56,161 bases of DNA, from assembly GCA_020850225.1 (NCBI GenBank), contig JADZFD010000079.1, positions 1 to 56,161 on the forward strand, given 5' to 3'. This document shows positions 7,989-17,792 of this stretch, one piece after another (positions within the stretch are counted from its first letter, which is position 1; every line of letters starts with the position of its first letter). Both the position numbers and the translations under genes were made by a program. Source of the stretch: Saprospiraceae bacterium. GTDB taxonomy: Bacteria > Bacteroidota > Bacteroidia > Chitinophagales > Saprospiraceae. Under the pieces are notes generated by a model. It worked only from the letters and a program-made list of their open reading frames with translations, was not told the origin of the DNA and did not search any database.

Positions 7989-8930
7989 TTACTTAATTTT
8001 CTGAAGTTCCTGCCACTTTTGCCGATTCATATTTTCGTCGGTATTGGGGTTGTAATTTTGTAATTCTGTGGCAATGTATTGCCCATCACTGTTCATCCAG
8101 TACCGATTATAACCGTCAGCAACTTTGTACTTTTCACCCGTCTCACTGTTTATAACATTACGATTTTCATAGATATTGTCAATAAATTGTGTCTGATTGT
8201 TATCCATAGCTTTGTTTTTAGCTTCCCAGCTGCTCATTATAGCATTATTCACACCATTAACTGTATTGATATGTGTTCTTTGTTGTGCTTCAAATGCTGC
8301 CTGATTTGTTGCCAGCCTTTGATTGAAAGCTGTCCAACTTTGTCCGATTCGCTGTGCTTCCGCACGATTATAAGCCATAATTGGTTCCAGATTGTATCTC
8401 AGATTGGAAAGGCTGAACAATAGTTGTTTTTTAGCCCTGTCAAAGGCATTTTTATCTGACTGTAATATTGATGTGTAATAGTACCACATTTGCATATCCT
8501 GTGTTTCATTCTTCTGAATGTGCATTATCATAAAGGCAGGATCTCCTTTACTGTCTTTGAGATCAATGCCATAAACATTTGAATGTTTATCTACAGGAGT
8601 AATACTATAATATTGTGCATTATACCACTTGTCTATTCTGGCTAAGTCAGGTAATTCATAATGTTGAACATATCTGAATCCTTCCTGAGCGGCAAACGGT
8701 ATTATATCTTCTCTGATAAGTTGATCTGTATCAGGCATTGCCCGCATAGGTGTCGGACTACCGTACTGCATGTAAGGGTCATAATTCATTACAAAGCTTT
8801 GAAGTGGATAATCAGTACAACGGATATTATCCGGTCCGGTTATGGAAACTTTGGAATTATGTATTTTCCATGAACCAGGTAATGGAATGGTCGCCAAAAG
8901 TCCACCTTTATCGTCTCTCATCTCAGTCAT
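7989..8930 (-). CDS. Body of a frameshifted lipoprotein, unknown function
   Basis: A 313-residue ORF beginning MTEMRDDKGGLLATIPLPGSW, with no signal peptide of its own. The second half is rich in Asn, Gln and Ala and probably helical. The C-terminal part contains ENRNVINSETGEKYKVADGY, reminiscent of short SH3-like tails that follow helical regions. Its ATG overlaps the TAA of the upstream lipoprotein leader ORF (TAATG). One extra A in the A8 tract at 8949-8956 would fuse the two frames as EQSKKKYWEELIMTEMRDD. I read this as one lipoprotein gene split by a frameshift; translational coupling of two ORFs is the alternative. I do not recognise the family. Confidence 0.7.
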   Translation of the reverse strand: MTEMRDDKGGLLATIPLPGSWKIHNSKVSITGPDNIRCTDYPLQSFVMNYDPYMQYGSPTPMRAMPDTDQLIREDIIPFAAQEGFRYVQHYELPDLARIDKWYNAQYYSITPVDKHSNVYGIDLKDSKGDPAFMIMHIQKNETQDMQMWYYYTSILQSDKNAFDRAKKQLLFSLSNLRYNLEPIMAYNRAEAQRIGQSWTAFNQRLATNQAAFEAQQRTHINTVNGVNNAIMSSWEAKNKAMDNNQTQFIDNIYENRNVINSETGEKYKVADGYNRYWMNSDGQYIATELQNYNPNTDENMNRQKWQELQKIK

Positions 8931-9082
8931 TATGAGTTCTTCCCAATATTTTTTTTGGATTGTTCTGGTTTACCGGATACATTATCTGTCATATTTGAAT
9001 TATTATCATTATTATTCATATTTTGAGAATTGCAACTATATATAAGAAAGCAAAATGTGTACAGTAGTAGATGCGTTTTCAT
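8930..9082 (-). CDS. Lipoprotein leader ORF (5' part of the split gene)
   Basis: Starting at ATG 9082, this encodes 50 residues: MKTHLLLYTFCFLIYSCNSQ, then an Asn-rich linker ending GKPEQSKKNIGKNS. The hydrophobic stretch followed by LIYSC is a lipobox, so the product would be acylated at the Cys. An upstream in-frame Met at 9157 would destroy the normal signal-peptide geometry and is rejected. Alone the ORF would be a very short lipoprotein. It most likely belongs to the 313-residue ORF that follows after the A8 tract. Confidence 0.6.
   Translation of the reverse strand: MKTHLLLYTFCFLIYSCNSQNMNNNDNNSNMTDNVSGKPEQSKKNIGKNS
8949..8956 (-). other. A8 homopolymer (T8 on the plus strand) at the frameshift point
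   Basis: Eight A residues on the coding strand lie where the lipoprotein leader frame and the 313-residue body frame would join. With nine As the two frames fuse without a stop. Runs of this kind are slippage-prone, so the cause may be phase variation, an assembly indel or a fixed mutation. Confidence 0.6.
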
Positions 9083-9388
9083 AACATAAGCATTTATTGT
9101 ATAAATATCAACTTGTAAATTCAAATACACCTTAAAGATATTGTGTTTTATATACAAATATTAAAAATGACTATAAAAAAATATTATATTGGATAATAAT
9201 ATTATTAATGCAATATAATTTCTATATTTACTAGTAATCAAATACAATATTAAATATTGATTTAAATGTATTTTGAAAGAAAAAAACCATTTACGATAAA
9301 TTAATCAGAAATAGATTCTGTACTTCATATTGTAAATCATATAGACAATAAAGTGCAAAAAAGTAAACAGATAAAGTATAATCCTTAT
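9083..9388. other. Intergenic stretch, nothing recognised
   Basis: Very AT-rich DNA between the lipoprotein leader (minus strand, starting 9082) and the end of the M1 peptidase gene. It presumably carries the lipoprotein promoter, but no clear TAnnTTTG motif, hairpin or gene remnant is visible. Confidence 0.4.
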
Positions 9389-11731
9389 TTATGGCGTTGT
9401 ACTTCTCTCCTTCAACTTTGCCTTTTGCATTGGATTAGGCTTGTCATCAAACTTATGCTTTTTGAAAATCTGAAAGCGGTTTGGCATTTCCCGTACTGGA
9501 AAACTGTTGTTGGACTCATCAATGTCGGCTGTTTCCTTATAGGGATCCAGGGTTATCGAGGTAACGATTTTATCTTTGACAAATACCTTATTGACTTCCT
9601 TTTCATTTTTACTCCAAATCTCTACAGGGATGCGTTCTACTTCCTTTGTGCCATCTTCATAAATCCATTCAATAATAATCGGCATAACAAGACCACCTTT
9701 ATTGCTGAATTTTAACTCATAATAGTTTTTATTGCCAAATTTTTTAAGTTTTTGCTCATTTGGTATTAGTTCATCGTATTTGTGTATTATTGTTACATCA
9801 ACAGAGTCAACTGTTTCCCAGGGTTTATAATTGTCATAATAGTCTGTTATGGTGCTGTCCTGCTCTACGGGAAATGATTTGATCAATTCACGGTTACGTG
9901 TTTTAGACAGAAAATCCATAGGTTTTTTAATAATTCTGTTTATGGTATCAGTTGTTTGCGTCGGGTCGTTTTCCAAATCAACTTTATACCATATCACTGA
10001 ATCCAGGGCGATATCAACAGCATCGGTACCAAAAAACCACCCGTTCCAAAACCAATCCAGATCAACAGCACTGGCATCTTCCATAGTACGGAAAAAATCT
10101 TCAGGTGTAGGATGTTTAAACGCCCATCTACGGCAATATTCCTTGAATGCATAATCGAAAAGCTCCCTGCCCATAATGGTTTCACGGAGTATATTCAATG
10201 CCGTAGCTGGTTTGCGATAGGCGTTTTGACCATAATCCAGGATGTTTTCAGAATTGGTCATAATGGGTTCCAGCATATCCTTGGGTCTGCGCATATAATG
10301 TGTAATATTGCCAGGAACACCGCCATCAGAAGGATAATTGTTATCCCATTCTTGCTCGGCTAAAAATTGTACAAACGTATTTACGCCTTCATCAAGCCAA
10401 GCCCATTGACGCTCATCACTGTTGATAATCATAGGAAAATAATTGTGTCCTACTTCATGAATCACTACCGATATACACGCTCTTTTAGCTCTTTCGGAAT
10501 AGGTCCCATCCGGTTCTGCACGACCGGGATTAAAAGCGATCATTGGGTATTCCATGCCATTGGCTGCTTCTACTGAAATGGCTACCGGATACGGGTAGGG
10601 TATACTGTATTTGGAATAGGTACGAAGGGTATGATCTACTACTTTTGTAGAATATTTGTTGTAAATAGGATATGCCTCCTTTCCGTAGAGGCTCATACAC
10701 ATCACTTTTTGACCAAGTTCATTGTGATGCGGCATAGCATCCCAAACGAATTTCTTACTGGCCGTCCATGCAAAATCCCTTACATTTTTAGCTTTGTACT
10801 TCCATGTTTTAGTCTTCGGGGAAACAGGCTTCAATTCATTTGATTTTGCTTCTTCCAGCGTCACTATTTCCAATGGTGCACTGACAGATTGCGCCTGTTG
10901 CCACCGCTTATACTGTGCAGGTGTTAACATTTGCTTCAGATTCTGACATTCACCGGTGGCAGCTACTATATGGTCATCAGGTAAGGTAATTTCGACATTA
11001 TAATCGCCGAATGTAAGCGCAAATTCGCCTCTGCCAACAAACTGTTTATTTTGCCATCCTTCAAAATCACTATATACACACATACGCGGAAACCATTGTA
11101 CTACTGTGTACAGATAATTGCCATGTTCCTTAAAGTATTCGTATCCGCCGCGACCCCAGCTCGGTGTATTCATACGGTCAATCATATAATAATACCACGC
11201 TACATTGAATACTAGTTTTCCACCGGCTTTAATAGGCTCTTTCAGGTCAATCCGCATCATCGTACCGTTGATAGTATACTTCATCGGAACTCCTTTATCC
11301 GTAGTAACCTGCTTGATATTCATACCGTACTTATCCAGCTTTTTGACAGCTTCCAGGTAATTCAGACTGGATTCCTCCATAACTTCAAACATCTCAGATC
11401 CGTTAATATGATGTTTAAGTGATGTTGGCGTATGTTCGTTCTCATCGAGTTGCATCCATATATACTTCATTTCTACGGGTGCATTGTTGTAGTATGTTAT
11501 TGTTTCCTTACCATCGACTCTTTGTTCCTGCGTATTCAAAGTGCATTTGATGTTGTAATCCGCTTTTTGTTGCCAATACCTTGGTCCTGGTGCACCGTCA
11601 GCACCGCGATATTCATTAGGCGACCGTAGTACCGCACCCAGTTGTTCAAACTTTACTGCGTGATTTCTGTTATTCTGTCCTTGGGCTACACCCAAAATAC
11701 AACTGCAAATCAATATCAATACTTTTTTCAT
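9389..11731 (-). CDS. M1-family zinc metallopeptidase, exported
   Basis: A 780-residue peptidase read from ATG 11731 (MKKVLILICSC), which has a signal peptide; the longer ORF from 11824 runs into the preceding gene. The M1 zinc site is complete: HEVGH followed after 18 residues by the Glu of WLDEGVN. An N-terminal beta-saddle domain precedes it (YNNAPVEMKYIWMQLDENEH). The region after the catalytic domain ends in a beta-rich tail (RIPVEIWSKNEKEV, SITLDPYKETADID). It probably trims peptides in the periplasm or at the cell surface. It lies 26 bases downstream of the TolB/barrel fusion gene and is very likely co-transcribed with it. Confidence 0.9.
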   Translation of the reverse strand: MKKVLILICSCILGVAQGQNNRNHAVKFEQLGAVLRSPNEYRGADGAPGPRYWQQKADYNIKCTLNTQEQRVDGKETITYYNNAPVEMKYIWMQLDENEHTPTSLKHHINGSEMFEVMEESSLNYLEAVKKLDKYGMNIKQVTTDKGVPMKYTINGTMMRIDLKEPIKAGGKLVFNVAWYYYMIDRMNTPSWGRGGYEYFKEHGNYLYTVVQWFPRMCVYSDFEGWQNKQFVGRGEFALTFGDYNVEITLPDDHIVAATGECQNLKQMLTPAQYKRWQQAQSVSAPLEIVTLEEAKSNELKPVSPKTKTWKYKAKNVRDFAWTASKKFVWDAMPHHNELGQKVMCMSLYGKEAYPIYNKYSTKVVDHTLRTYSKYSIPYPYPVAISVEAANGMEYPMIAFNPGRAEPDGTYSERAKRACISVVIHEVGHNYFPMIINSDERQWAWLDEGVNTFVQFLAEQEWDNNYPSDGGVPGNITHYMRRPKDMLEPIMTNSENILDYGQNAYRKPATALNILRETIMGRELFDYAFKEYCRRWAFKHPTPEDFFRTMEDASAVDLDWFWNGWFFGTDAVDIALDSVIWYKVDLENDPTQTTDTINRIIKKPMDFLSKTRNRELIKSFPVEQDSTITDYYDNYKPWETVDSVDVTIIHKYDELIPNEQKLKKFGNKNYYELKFSNKGGLVMPIIIEWIYEDGTKEVERIPVEIWSKNEKEVNKVFVKDKIVTSITLDPYKETADIDESNNSFPVREMPNRFQIFKKHKFDDKPNPMQKAKLKERSTTP

Positions 11732-11757
11732 CAAATGATTGTTTATTGTTCTTATTA

Positions 11758-14700
11758 TTAAAAGTCCATTCCGAGTGTAAGGTAAAATATGGGTTTCTGA
11801 ATGGTTCTGGATTCTACACCCCAACCATAATCTGCTTTTACAAAATACCCCAGAATCTGAGTTCTGAGACCAGTACCAAAGCCAAACGCCAGCGGATCCT
11901 TGAAGTATTCTATTTCCATTTCTATCAATGGCGGACTTGACAGATTGAGGATATTCAGCAGATTTTTTTTACTAAAAGGACTTGAACCATGCCATGCCAA
12001 ACCTGCATCAGCAAATCCGGTAAGTTGAAGATTGCGGAAAAAGGCATTACCTCTGTTTTTGCCCAGTAAATACTGCATAAAGGGTATGCGTAATTCTGCA
12101 TTGGCTACCACAAACGTAGCACCATTTCTCGTATTATTGTTGAATCCACGCATTTGGAATGCATTGACTTTATACGCATAATCCGAGTGATCAGGAACAC
12201 GAACATTGTCGTTAAATGACGGGAAAAGCCAGTTTTCCATACCGCCGAGATAGTACAGCATTTTCTGTGATCCGAATGAGGTAGCTCCTGCTATCCTAAG
12301 TGCTAAAACCGATCGGGATAGTACAGGTAAATAATGCCTGGCATCAAAACCAACAATGGTTGTAAATCCTTTAGATAAATTGAAATCAAAACCATCAATA
12401 AGTTTGAAATCAAAACTGTTGATTATCTCTGTATAAAATTTATAACGCGTTCCGTTTTTGATATTTAAGGATACGTCAAAGGTGTTGTCATACACATATT
12501 CCAGTTTTATACCTAATCGCTTTTCATGCTCTGCCGGTGCTTCGAAAGAGTTGTGTTCGGTACTTAGCTGAATATAGTCATCCAGCCTCAGACTACCTGT
12601 TGCACGTACAGACCGGTAAATATCAAAAGGGTATTTTAACTGGTAAAGTCCCAGCAGTGATGTCTTTTTAGATCTTGATACGAGATTTCCGGTTACAGGG
12701 ATATCGTTGTTGTATTTGACGGATTTGCGATACAAGGCGTATTTTTTATCAATTTTGCCTTTCTTGTTGTCATATACCAAAAAATATTCGGATCCATTGA
12801 ACGATGTGGGTATTCTGAGTCCAACTTCAATTTCATGGTCTTCAAAAATATCTTTCAGATTGGCTTTAAGTAAAAAACCCATAGGATTTTTTAATAATTG
12901 CTGCATATCTCCCGTATAGGATTCCAATCCTTCAAAAAGCAGCTCATTGTCCAGTTTTGTTGTGACATCCGTAAGTGCAAATTTTCTGTTTGCGGCTATT
13001 GCTCTTACATTGTCATACCTTTCCAATGGTGATGAGGTTCGGCGCCGTTGTATCGACTGTAAGTTAAAGTCACGGTTATTCAATTTATCATTGTCGGCTA
13101 TCCGTACATTCAAGGGCTCAAGAACCGGAGGATCCGCGTATAATGCCTGAAACTTAAAGTCTTCCGCAATCTCCTGCGTCTGATGTTCTTCCTTAAGTAT
13201 TTGTTCATCTGGTTTTACAGGTATGGATGGCTGATAGAAGGATTTATTGATTGCTGTTACAAAAGGAGTAACTGGTGATTTAGTGTCGATTTTCTCTTTG
13301 TAAACCCTGAAAATACCATCATGAATACAAAGTCGTATATAATTTTCAGTTGAATTATTGAAGGAATGGGAAATAGTATTCCTCCCGTAATTACTGACAG
13401 GAGCGGGCAATCCATTATTTTTCTGAATCACATATGTATTGTTTATACCGGACTGATCGCCCAGACACAGTATTTGCCCGTAGTTGTATAAACCAGGCTG
13501 GCGTTCATTGGAGAAAGGTGTATCTGTAAGCCTTATACCTTTTTTTGCGTGATCAGGTAAAAAATATACGTCAAAGGTATTAACAGGCAAAATTGTATCC
13601 AGCTTCATCGGATAAATGCTGTCAATCTGACGGTTAGAACTGAAGAGTATACCTTTTTCATTACCTAATGTAATATAAGAAGCATCCAGATCGTCATAAA
13701 AATCTTCAGTCAGACGTGTCTGGTTTCTTTTTTTATAATTATACCGGTAAAGGTCTGACCAACCATCGGTTGTAGCAGACAGAATGTATTCATCATCGCC
13801 TGCATAACTGATGCTGTATATCCGCTGAAATTCCTCAGGTATAATCTGGTCAATTTTTTCACCATTAGTTACATTATACCGTACCAGATGCAGTACATCT
13901 CTATGCTCATAGACATAGGTCATTTCTTCTTTTTCAGGATGCCAGGCGATCAATGGATAATTGAAATCTGTTTCCTGGAAAATATTCTTAAATCCATATC
14001 TGAATATTACATTTTCCTTTCCTGTTATCAGATCATGTACTATGATTCGGTATTTGCCGAGTTCATTAACTGTATAAACCAGCGATGTCCCCTGTGGATT
14101 GATTTTTATCTGACTGATACTTGCACCTTTTTTGATTTTTTTATCAAGTAAAATGATTTCTTTTTTATCCCGATTGTCATCCAATTTATGCTGCTCACTG
14201 CGATAATAATTTGAATAAAAGATATTCCAATCTTTTTGGATTACTTTAGGTTCTGCATTGAGTATGTATACAAAGCTATTTTCCATACTTCTGCTGATTT
14301 TTGTTAAATACAATAGATTGGTAATAGTAGATTTGCCATACACCTGTTCAATAAAAAACCAAAATGACCTTCCTGCTATTTTCGGATAGTCATTGGCCAA
14401 TCGTTCAAAATTTTGATACTTTTCATCAGAATTCCAAATGTCCCGCAATTCATTTTCAGCTGCAGCATCCCAGGACGTTGCAGCATAGGCTATTATTCCG
14501 GATTTATACCATTCAGGCAGATTCAATAGCAACGCATTCTGAATGATTTCCTGGATGCCGGAGCCAAACAGCATATTGTTGAAATATACAGTGGCAATAC
14601 CTTCACGGATTTTTTGACGGAGATTCAAATGATTTCCATCAAAATAGACAAACATCTTGTTGCCTGCTATTTTGGTTTCGCCGGTTTGATTGGTAAATAT

Positions 14701-15018
14701 CTCTTCCGTACCTATATTACTCTGTTTGAGATCTGTTATATCGGTATAAACAATTATTTCGATTTTGTCATTGATCCGGTGTTCCAGTGCTTCCTGAATG
14801 GACTGATTGTCCATTTCAGCCATAAGTATGGTCGTTCTGGCTGTTTTACTGGCTTTACCATACCAGTATGTTACAAAGTTGGAAGATTCGTACTGCCACC
14901 AGTTTTTAAAATCATCGTGATATTGTACCCTGTTTTTTCCAAAAGGTGTATTTATGCTTTGCCCCTGTACCACAACAAATGCCATCATAAAACCCACAAT
15001 AAATTGCCACCTAACCAT
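11758..15018 (-). CDS. Large fusion: peptidase MA-like, TolB-like propeller, outer-membrane beta-barrel
   Basis: A 1086-residue protein if started at ATG 15018 (MVRWQFIVGFMMAFVVVQGQ, a signal peptide); ATG 15063 would add 15 residues. Residues about 30-270 resemble the peptidase MA-like region (ESSNFVTYWYG, LPEWYKSGIIAYAA) but lack a HExxH. Residues about 290-600 resemble WD40-like/TolB propeller blades (SISYAGDDEYILSATTDGWSDLYRYN). The last 330 or so look like an Omp85/surface-antigen barrel (FQMRGFNNNTRNGATFVVANAELRIP) ending in Phe. This architecture occurs in Bacteroidota. The function is unknown; partnership with the adjacent M1 peptidase is inferred from the operon. Confidence 0.75.
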   Translation of the reverse strand: MVRWQFIVGFMMAFVVVQGQSINTPFGKNRVQYHDDFKNWWQYESSNFVTYWYGKASKTARTTILMAEMDNQSIQEALEHRINDKIEIIVYTDITDLKQSNIGTEEIFTNQTGETKIAGNKMFVYFDGNHLNLRQKIREGIATVYFNNMLFGSGIQEIIQNALLLNLPEWYKSGIIAYAATSWDAAAENELRDIWNSDEKYQNFERLANDYPKIAGRSFWFFIEQVYGKSTITNLLYLTKISRSMENSFVYILNAEPKVIQKDWNIFYSNYYRSEQHKLDDNRDKKEIILLDKKIKKGASISQIKINPQGTSLVYTVNELGKYRIIVHDLITGKENVIFRYGFKNIFQETDFNYPLIAWHPEKEEMTYVYEHRDVLHLVRYNVTNGEKIDQIIPEEFQRIYSISYAGDDEYILSATTDGWSDLYRYNYKKRNQTRLTEDFYDDLDASYITLGNEKGILFSSNRQIDSIYPMKLDTILPVNTFDVYFLPDHAKKGIRLTDTPFSNERQPGLYNYGQILCLGDQSGINNTYVIQKNNGLPAPVSNYGRNTISHSFNNSTENYIRLCIHDGIFRVYKEKIDTKSPVTPFVTAINKSFYQPSIPVKPDEQILKEEHQTQEIAEDFKFQALYADPPVLEPLNVRIADNDKLNNRDFNLQSIQRRRTSSPLERYDNVRAIAANRKFALTDVTTKLDNELLFEGLESYTGDMQQLLKNPMGFLLKANLKDIFEDHEIEVGLRIPTSFNGSEYFLVYDNKKGKIDKKYALYRKSVKYNNDIPVTGNLVSRSKKTSLLGLYQLKYPFDIYRSVRATGSLRLDDYIQLSTEHNSFEAPAEHEKRLGIKLEYVYDNTFDVSLNIKNGTRYKFYTEIINSFDFKLIDGFDFNLSKGFTTIVGFDARHYLPVLSRSVLALRIAGATSFGSQKMLYYLGGMENWLFPSFNDNVRVPDHSDYAYKVNAFQMRGFNNNTRNGATFVVANAELRIPFMQYLLGKNRGNAFFRNLQLTGFADAGLAWHGSSPFSKKNLLNILNLSSPPLIEMEIEYFKDPLAFGFGTGLRTQILGYFVKADYGWGVESRTIQKPIFYLTLGMDF

Positions 15019-15766
15019 AGAAAAACCGAATAACAATTTACAAATAAACAGATTGAAAATCAAATGATTTCCTTTTTATTTTCCTGATTCATAAACAGGT
15101 TTTGATACTTCATACATTCACTTAATCCCGATTAATTTTCTCATATAGTATCAAATGTATCTTTTATTAATACAATACAAAGATAATCAATTATTAAAAG
15201 GTTTGTTATAAAAATGACAAATTTGAAGCTATTTAAAATTAATACAATAACCATTCTGACTGTATTGCACTCAATGACGAAAGAATAATTAAGTTATATT
15301 GCAGAACGTTTTAACGCTGATTTATCAGCAGGATAAAGACAAGATACTGTATGTCATGGAAACTATAAGGATCTTGTAGTGAAATTGGAGTTGCTTAATG
15401 AAGATGTAAATATACTGACAATCAGAAATTGTGGTCCTGATATAAGCCTGAAGAATCAAATATGTACCATGAATAATTTGTATTGGTCTATAAATGTTAA
15501 ATTATGATATTTACGACTAAATTATAGTAAAATATTAAATTTTTTCAGACTAATGTTATTGTTATATTTTAAATTTGTATTTGATTAATGGAGCATCTTA
15601 TTCAAGTCGTTTTTAGTGATATAATATTGTACAGATAATCAAAGCAATATAACTCATGATTCATACGTCAAGCCGATTCAATTGATGAATGATGATTACT
15701 GAGACACCTGAAATTGTAATTGGATAAAGCAATGAGGATGAAGGATATAACCGAAACCAAAAAAAT
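15019..15766. other. Divergent intergenic region, no gene seen
   Basis: About 750 bases separate the divergently transcribed barrel fusion and subtilase genes. It must contain both promoters. I see no RNA gene, no convincing ORF remnant and no clear hairpin. All frames around 15350-15480 are stop-rich. Confidence 0.4.
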
Positions 15767-17662
15767 ATGAAAAATATGAAAGCAATAATTTTAGTGTTGA
15801 GCCTGAGTTGTATATTCAGACTGCAGGTTTACGCACAGGGTGTGCCATGCCGGAGTGAATCCAGAGTAGATTTGGTACAGCAGCAATATGGACTAAGTGG
15901 CAAAGGAGTCCTGACAATTATAATGGATAGAGGTGTGGATTACAGACATCCGGATTTTATAGATAACAATGGAAAGACGCGCATAGCATGGATTTATGAT
16001 TTGTATGATAATACAGGTGCACATGATCCGGACAATCCGTATGGAGTGGGAACCATATATGACAGTAACGAAATCAACGCCTCATTAAAAAAAGGAGGCG
16101 AACCCATATCGAATGATATATATGGTCACGGAACTGCTACAACCGGTATTTTTGCCGGAAACGGTACAGGAGCTACACCGTCTGACAAGTTCAGAGGTGT
16201 AGCCCATCAGTCTAAGATCATCTGTATCATTATGACGAAAGACTATGTACCCGCTTTTGGTAATAATCCCGGACAAAATCCACAATATGATCCATCGCTG
16301 TTTAAGTATGCTTTTCAGTTTGCCAGTCAGAAAATAGCAGAACTCAGAATGCCTGCAGTTACCTTACTCAATATCGGGTCTGTTGGCGATCCTACGGATG
16401 GTTCTACGGAATTTTGTACTATGGTGGAAAATTATGTGGCTAACGGCAACACGTTCGTTTGTGGCGTAGGTGATGATGGTGGAAAGGACAATCACATGAT
16501 AGCTGCATTAAAGCAAAATACTACAACTGAATTTATTATTAAAAAAGGCGAAGCGGGTAATTTAAGATTTTCAGGGTGGTACTCCGAGAATGACAGACTG
16601 GAAGTTAAGATACAGCGACCAGACGGAAAGATTGAAGGGCCTTTTGCATCACCTGGTGGTCCCACTGATACCAAAGACAATTTCCTTAATGGAATAAATA
16701 TTTACCACCGGGGTTCAGCTACTGAATTTTCTAATTCGAGTGCTGATATCAGATTGCTTTTGGTTGATATTTTTGGTGAAACTGGAACCTATAAAATAAT
16801 TCTTACACCTAAAACAATACATGCAGGCAGCATTATCAATGCTTTTCTAAACCCGGCAAGATTCAACAATCAGAATGCTTTCATTAATAACAACAATCCT
16901 GGGGGAAGTATCAATAGTTTTTCGTCCTGTTTGAGTACACTTTCTCCTGGAGATTATGTTGCGACCAATACATGGACAGATGTTAACGGTGTGAAAAGGA
17001 CAAAATCCAATGAAGGTTTGCCGGGGCAACTTTGGAAAGGCTCAAGTACCGGACCAACTATGGATGGAAGATTGGGAATAGACTTTGTCGCACCTGGAGA
17101 ACTGGCGTGGGCAGCTTACGGAAAAGATTCATATTATTCCAGTTTTGCATTTAATCAATTGGAAGGAAGTAAGGGTGCATATGGTCTTCAATCGGCTGTC
17201 AGTGCAGCAGCTCCGCTAACTGCCGGAGTGATAGCATTGATGCTTGAAGCCAACCCTAAGCTGACACCTGTAAAAATAAAGGAAATACTGCAACAAACAG
17301 CAAGAAAGGACAATTATACTGGCAATAATTTGCCCGATAATAAATGGGGATATGGAAAACTCGATGCACTCGCTGCAGTTAATGCTGCCTATGCATTGGT
17401 CAGTACAGATGACACATTCAACAATACTAAAAGTTCTCGGATTTATCCCAATCCGGCCCACGATTATATACAGCTAACGGATACCGACTTATTACAGCAG
17501 GCAAATACAGTAGAAATATATTCAGCTACCGGTCAAAAGATGGGAGATTATACAATTTCTTCGGATGGACGAGTTGAAATATATGACTTGCCTGGTGGTA
17601 TATACATCGTTTTACTTACAACAACGGAAGGAAAGGTACCGAAGATGTTGTATAAATATTGA
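15767..17662 (+). CDS. Subtilisin-family (S8) serine peptidase with T9SS sorting domain
   Basis: A 631-residue secreted protease. A signal peptide (about 1-24) precedes the S8 catalytic domain with D54 (TIIMDRGVDY), H121 (IYGHGTATTG) and S479 (QSAVSAAAPLTAG). A lectin-like or bacteroidetes-insert region (about 245-400) splits the domain, as in many Bacteroidota S8 peptidases. The position of the usual oxyanion-hole Asn (GN-D/E-G) reads GVGDDGG, so Asp236 seems to replace Asn. The C-terminus is a T9SS type A domain (SRIYPNPAHDYIQL, LPGGIYIVLL). Two ATGs four codons apart start the ORF. A cell-surface protease is expected, possibly with altered catalysis. Confidence 0.88.
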   Translation: MKNMKAIILVLSLSCIFRLQVYAQGVPCRSESRVDLVQQQYGLSGKGVLTIIMDRGVDYRHPDFIDNNGKTRIAWIYDLYDNTGAHDPDNPYGVGTIYDSNEINASLKKGGEPISNDIYGHGTATTGIFAGNGTGATPSDKFRGVAHQSKIICIIMTKDYVPAFGNNPGQNPQYDPSLFKYAFQFASQKIAELRMPAVTLLNIGSVGDPTDGSTEFCTMVENYVANGNTFVCGVGDDGGKDNHMIAALKQNTTTEFIIKKGEAGNLRFSGWYSENDRLEVKIQRPDGKIEGPFASPGGPTDTKDNFLNGINIYHRGSATEFSNSSADIRLLLVDIFGETGTYKIILTPKTIHAGSIINAFLNPARFNNQNAFINNNNPGGSINSFSSCLSTLSPGDYVATNTWTDVNGVKRTKSNEGLPGQLWKGSSTGPTMDGRLGIDFVAPGELAWAAYGKDSYYSSFAFNQLEGSKGAYGLQSAVSAAAPLTAGVIALMLEANPKLTPVKIKEILQQTARKDNYTGNNLPDNKWGYGKLDALAAVNAAYALVSTDDTFNNTKSSRIYPNPAHDYIQLTDTDLLQQANTVEIYSATGQKMGDYTISSDGRVEIYDLPGGIYIVLLTTTEGKVPKMLYKY

Positions 17663-17792
17663 AAGGTAGTATTTTCGGTACAAAGCTTATCTGTAGCATT
17701 TTAGAACTATCAATCTGCTTGCGATTAAATAATCTTATCTGTATTTACGATATTTTAATTTTCAGTTATGATAACCGAACGAAGTGAGTTAT

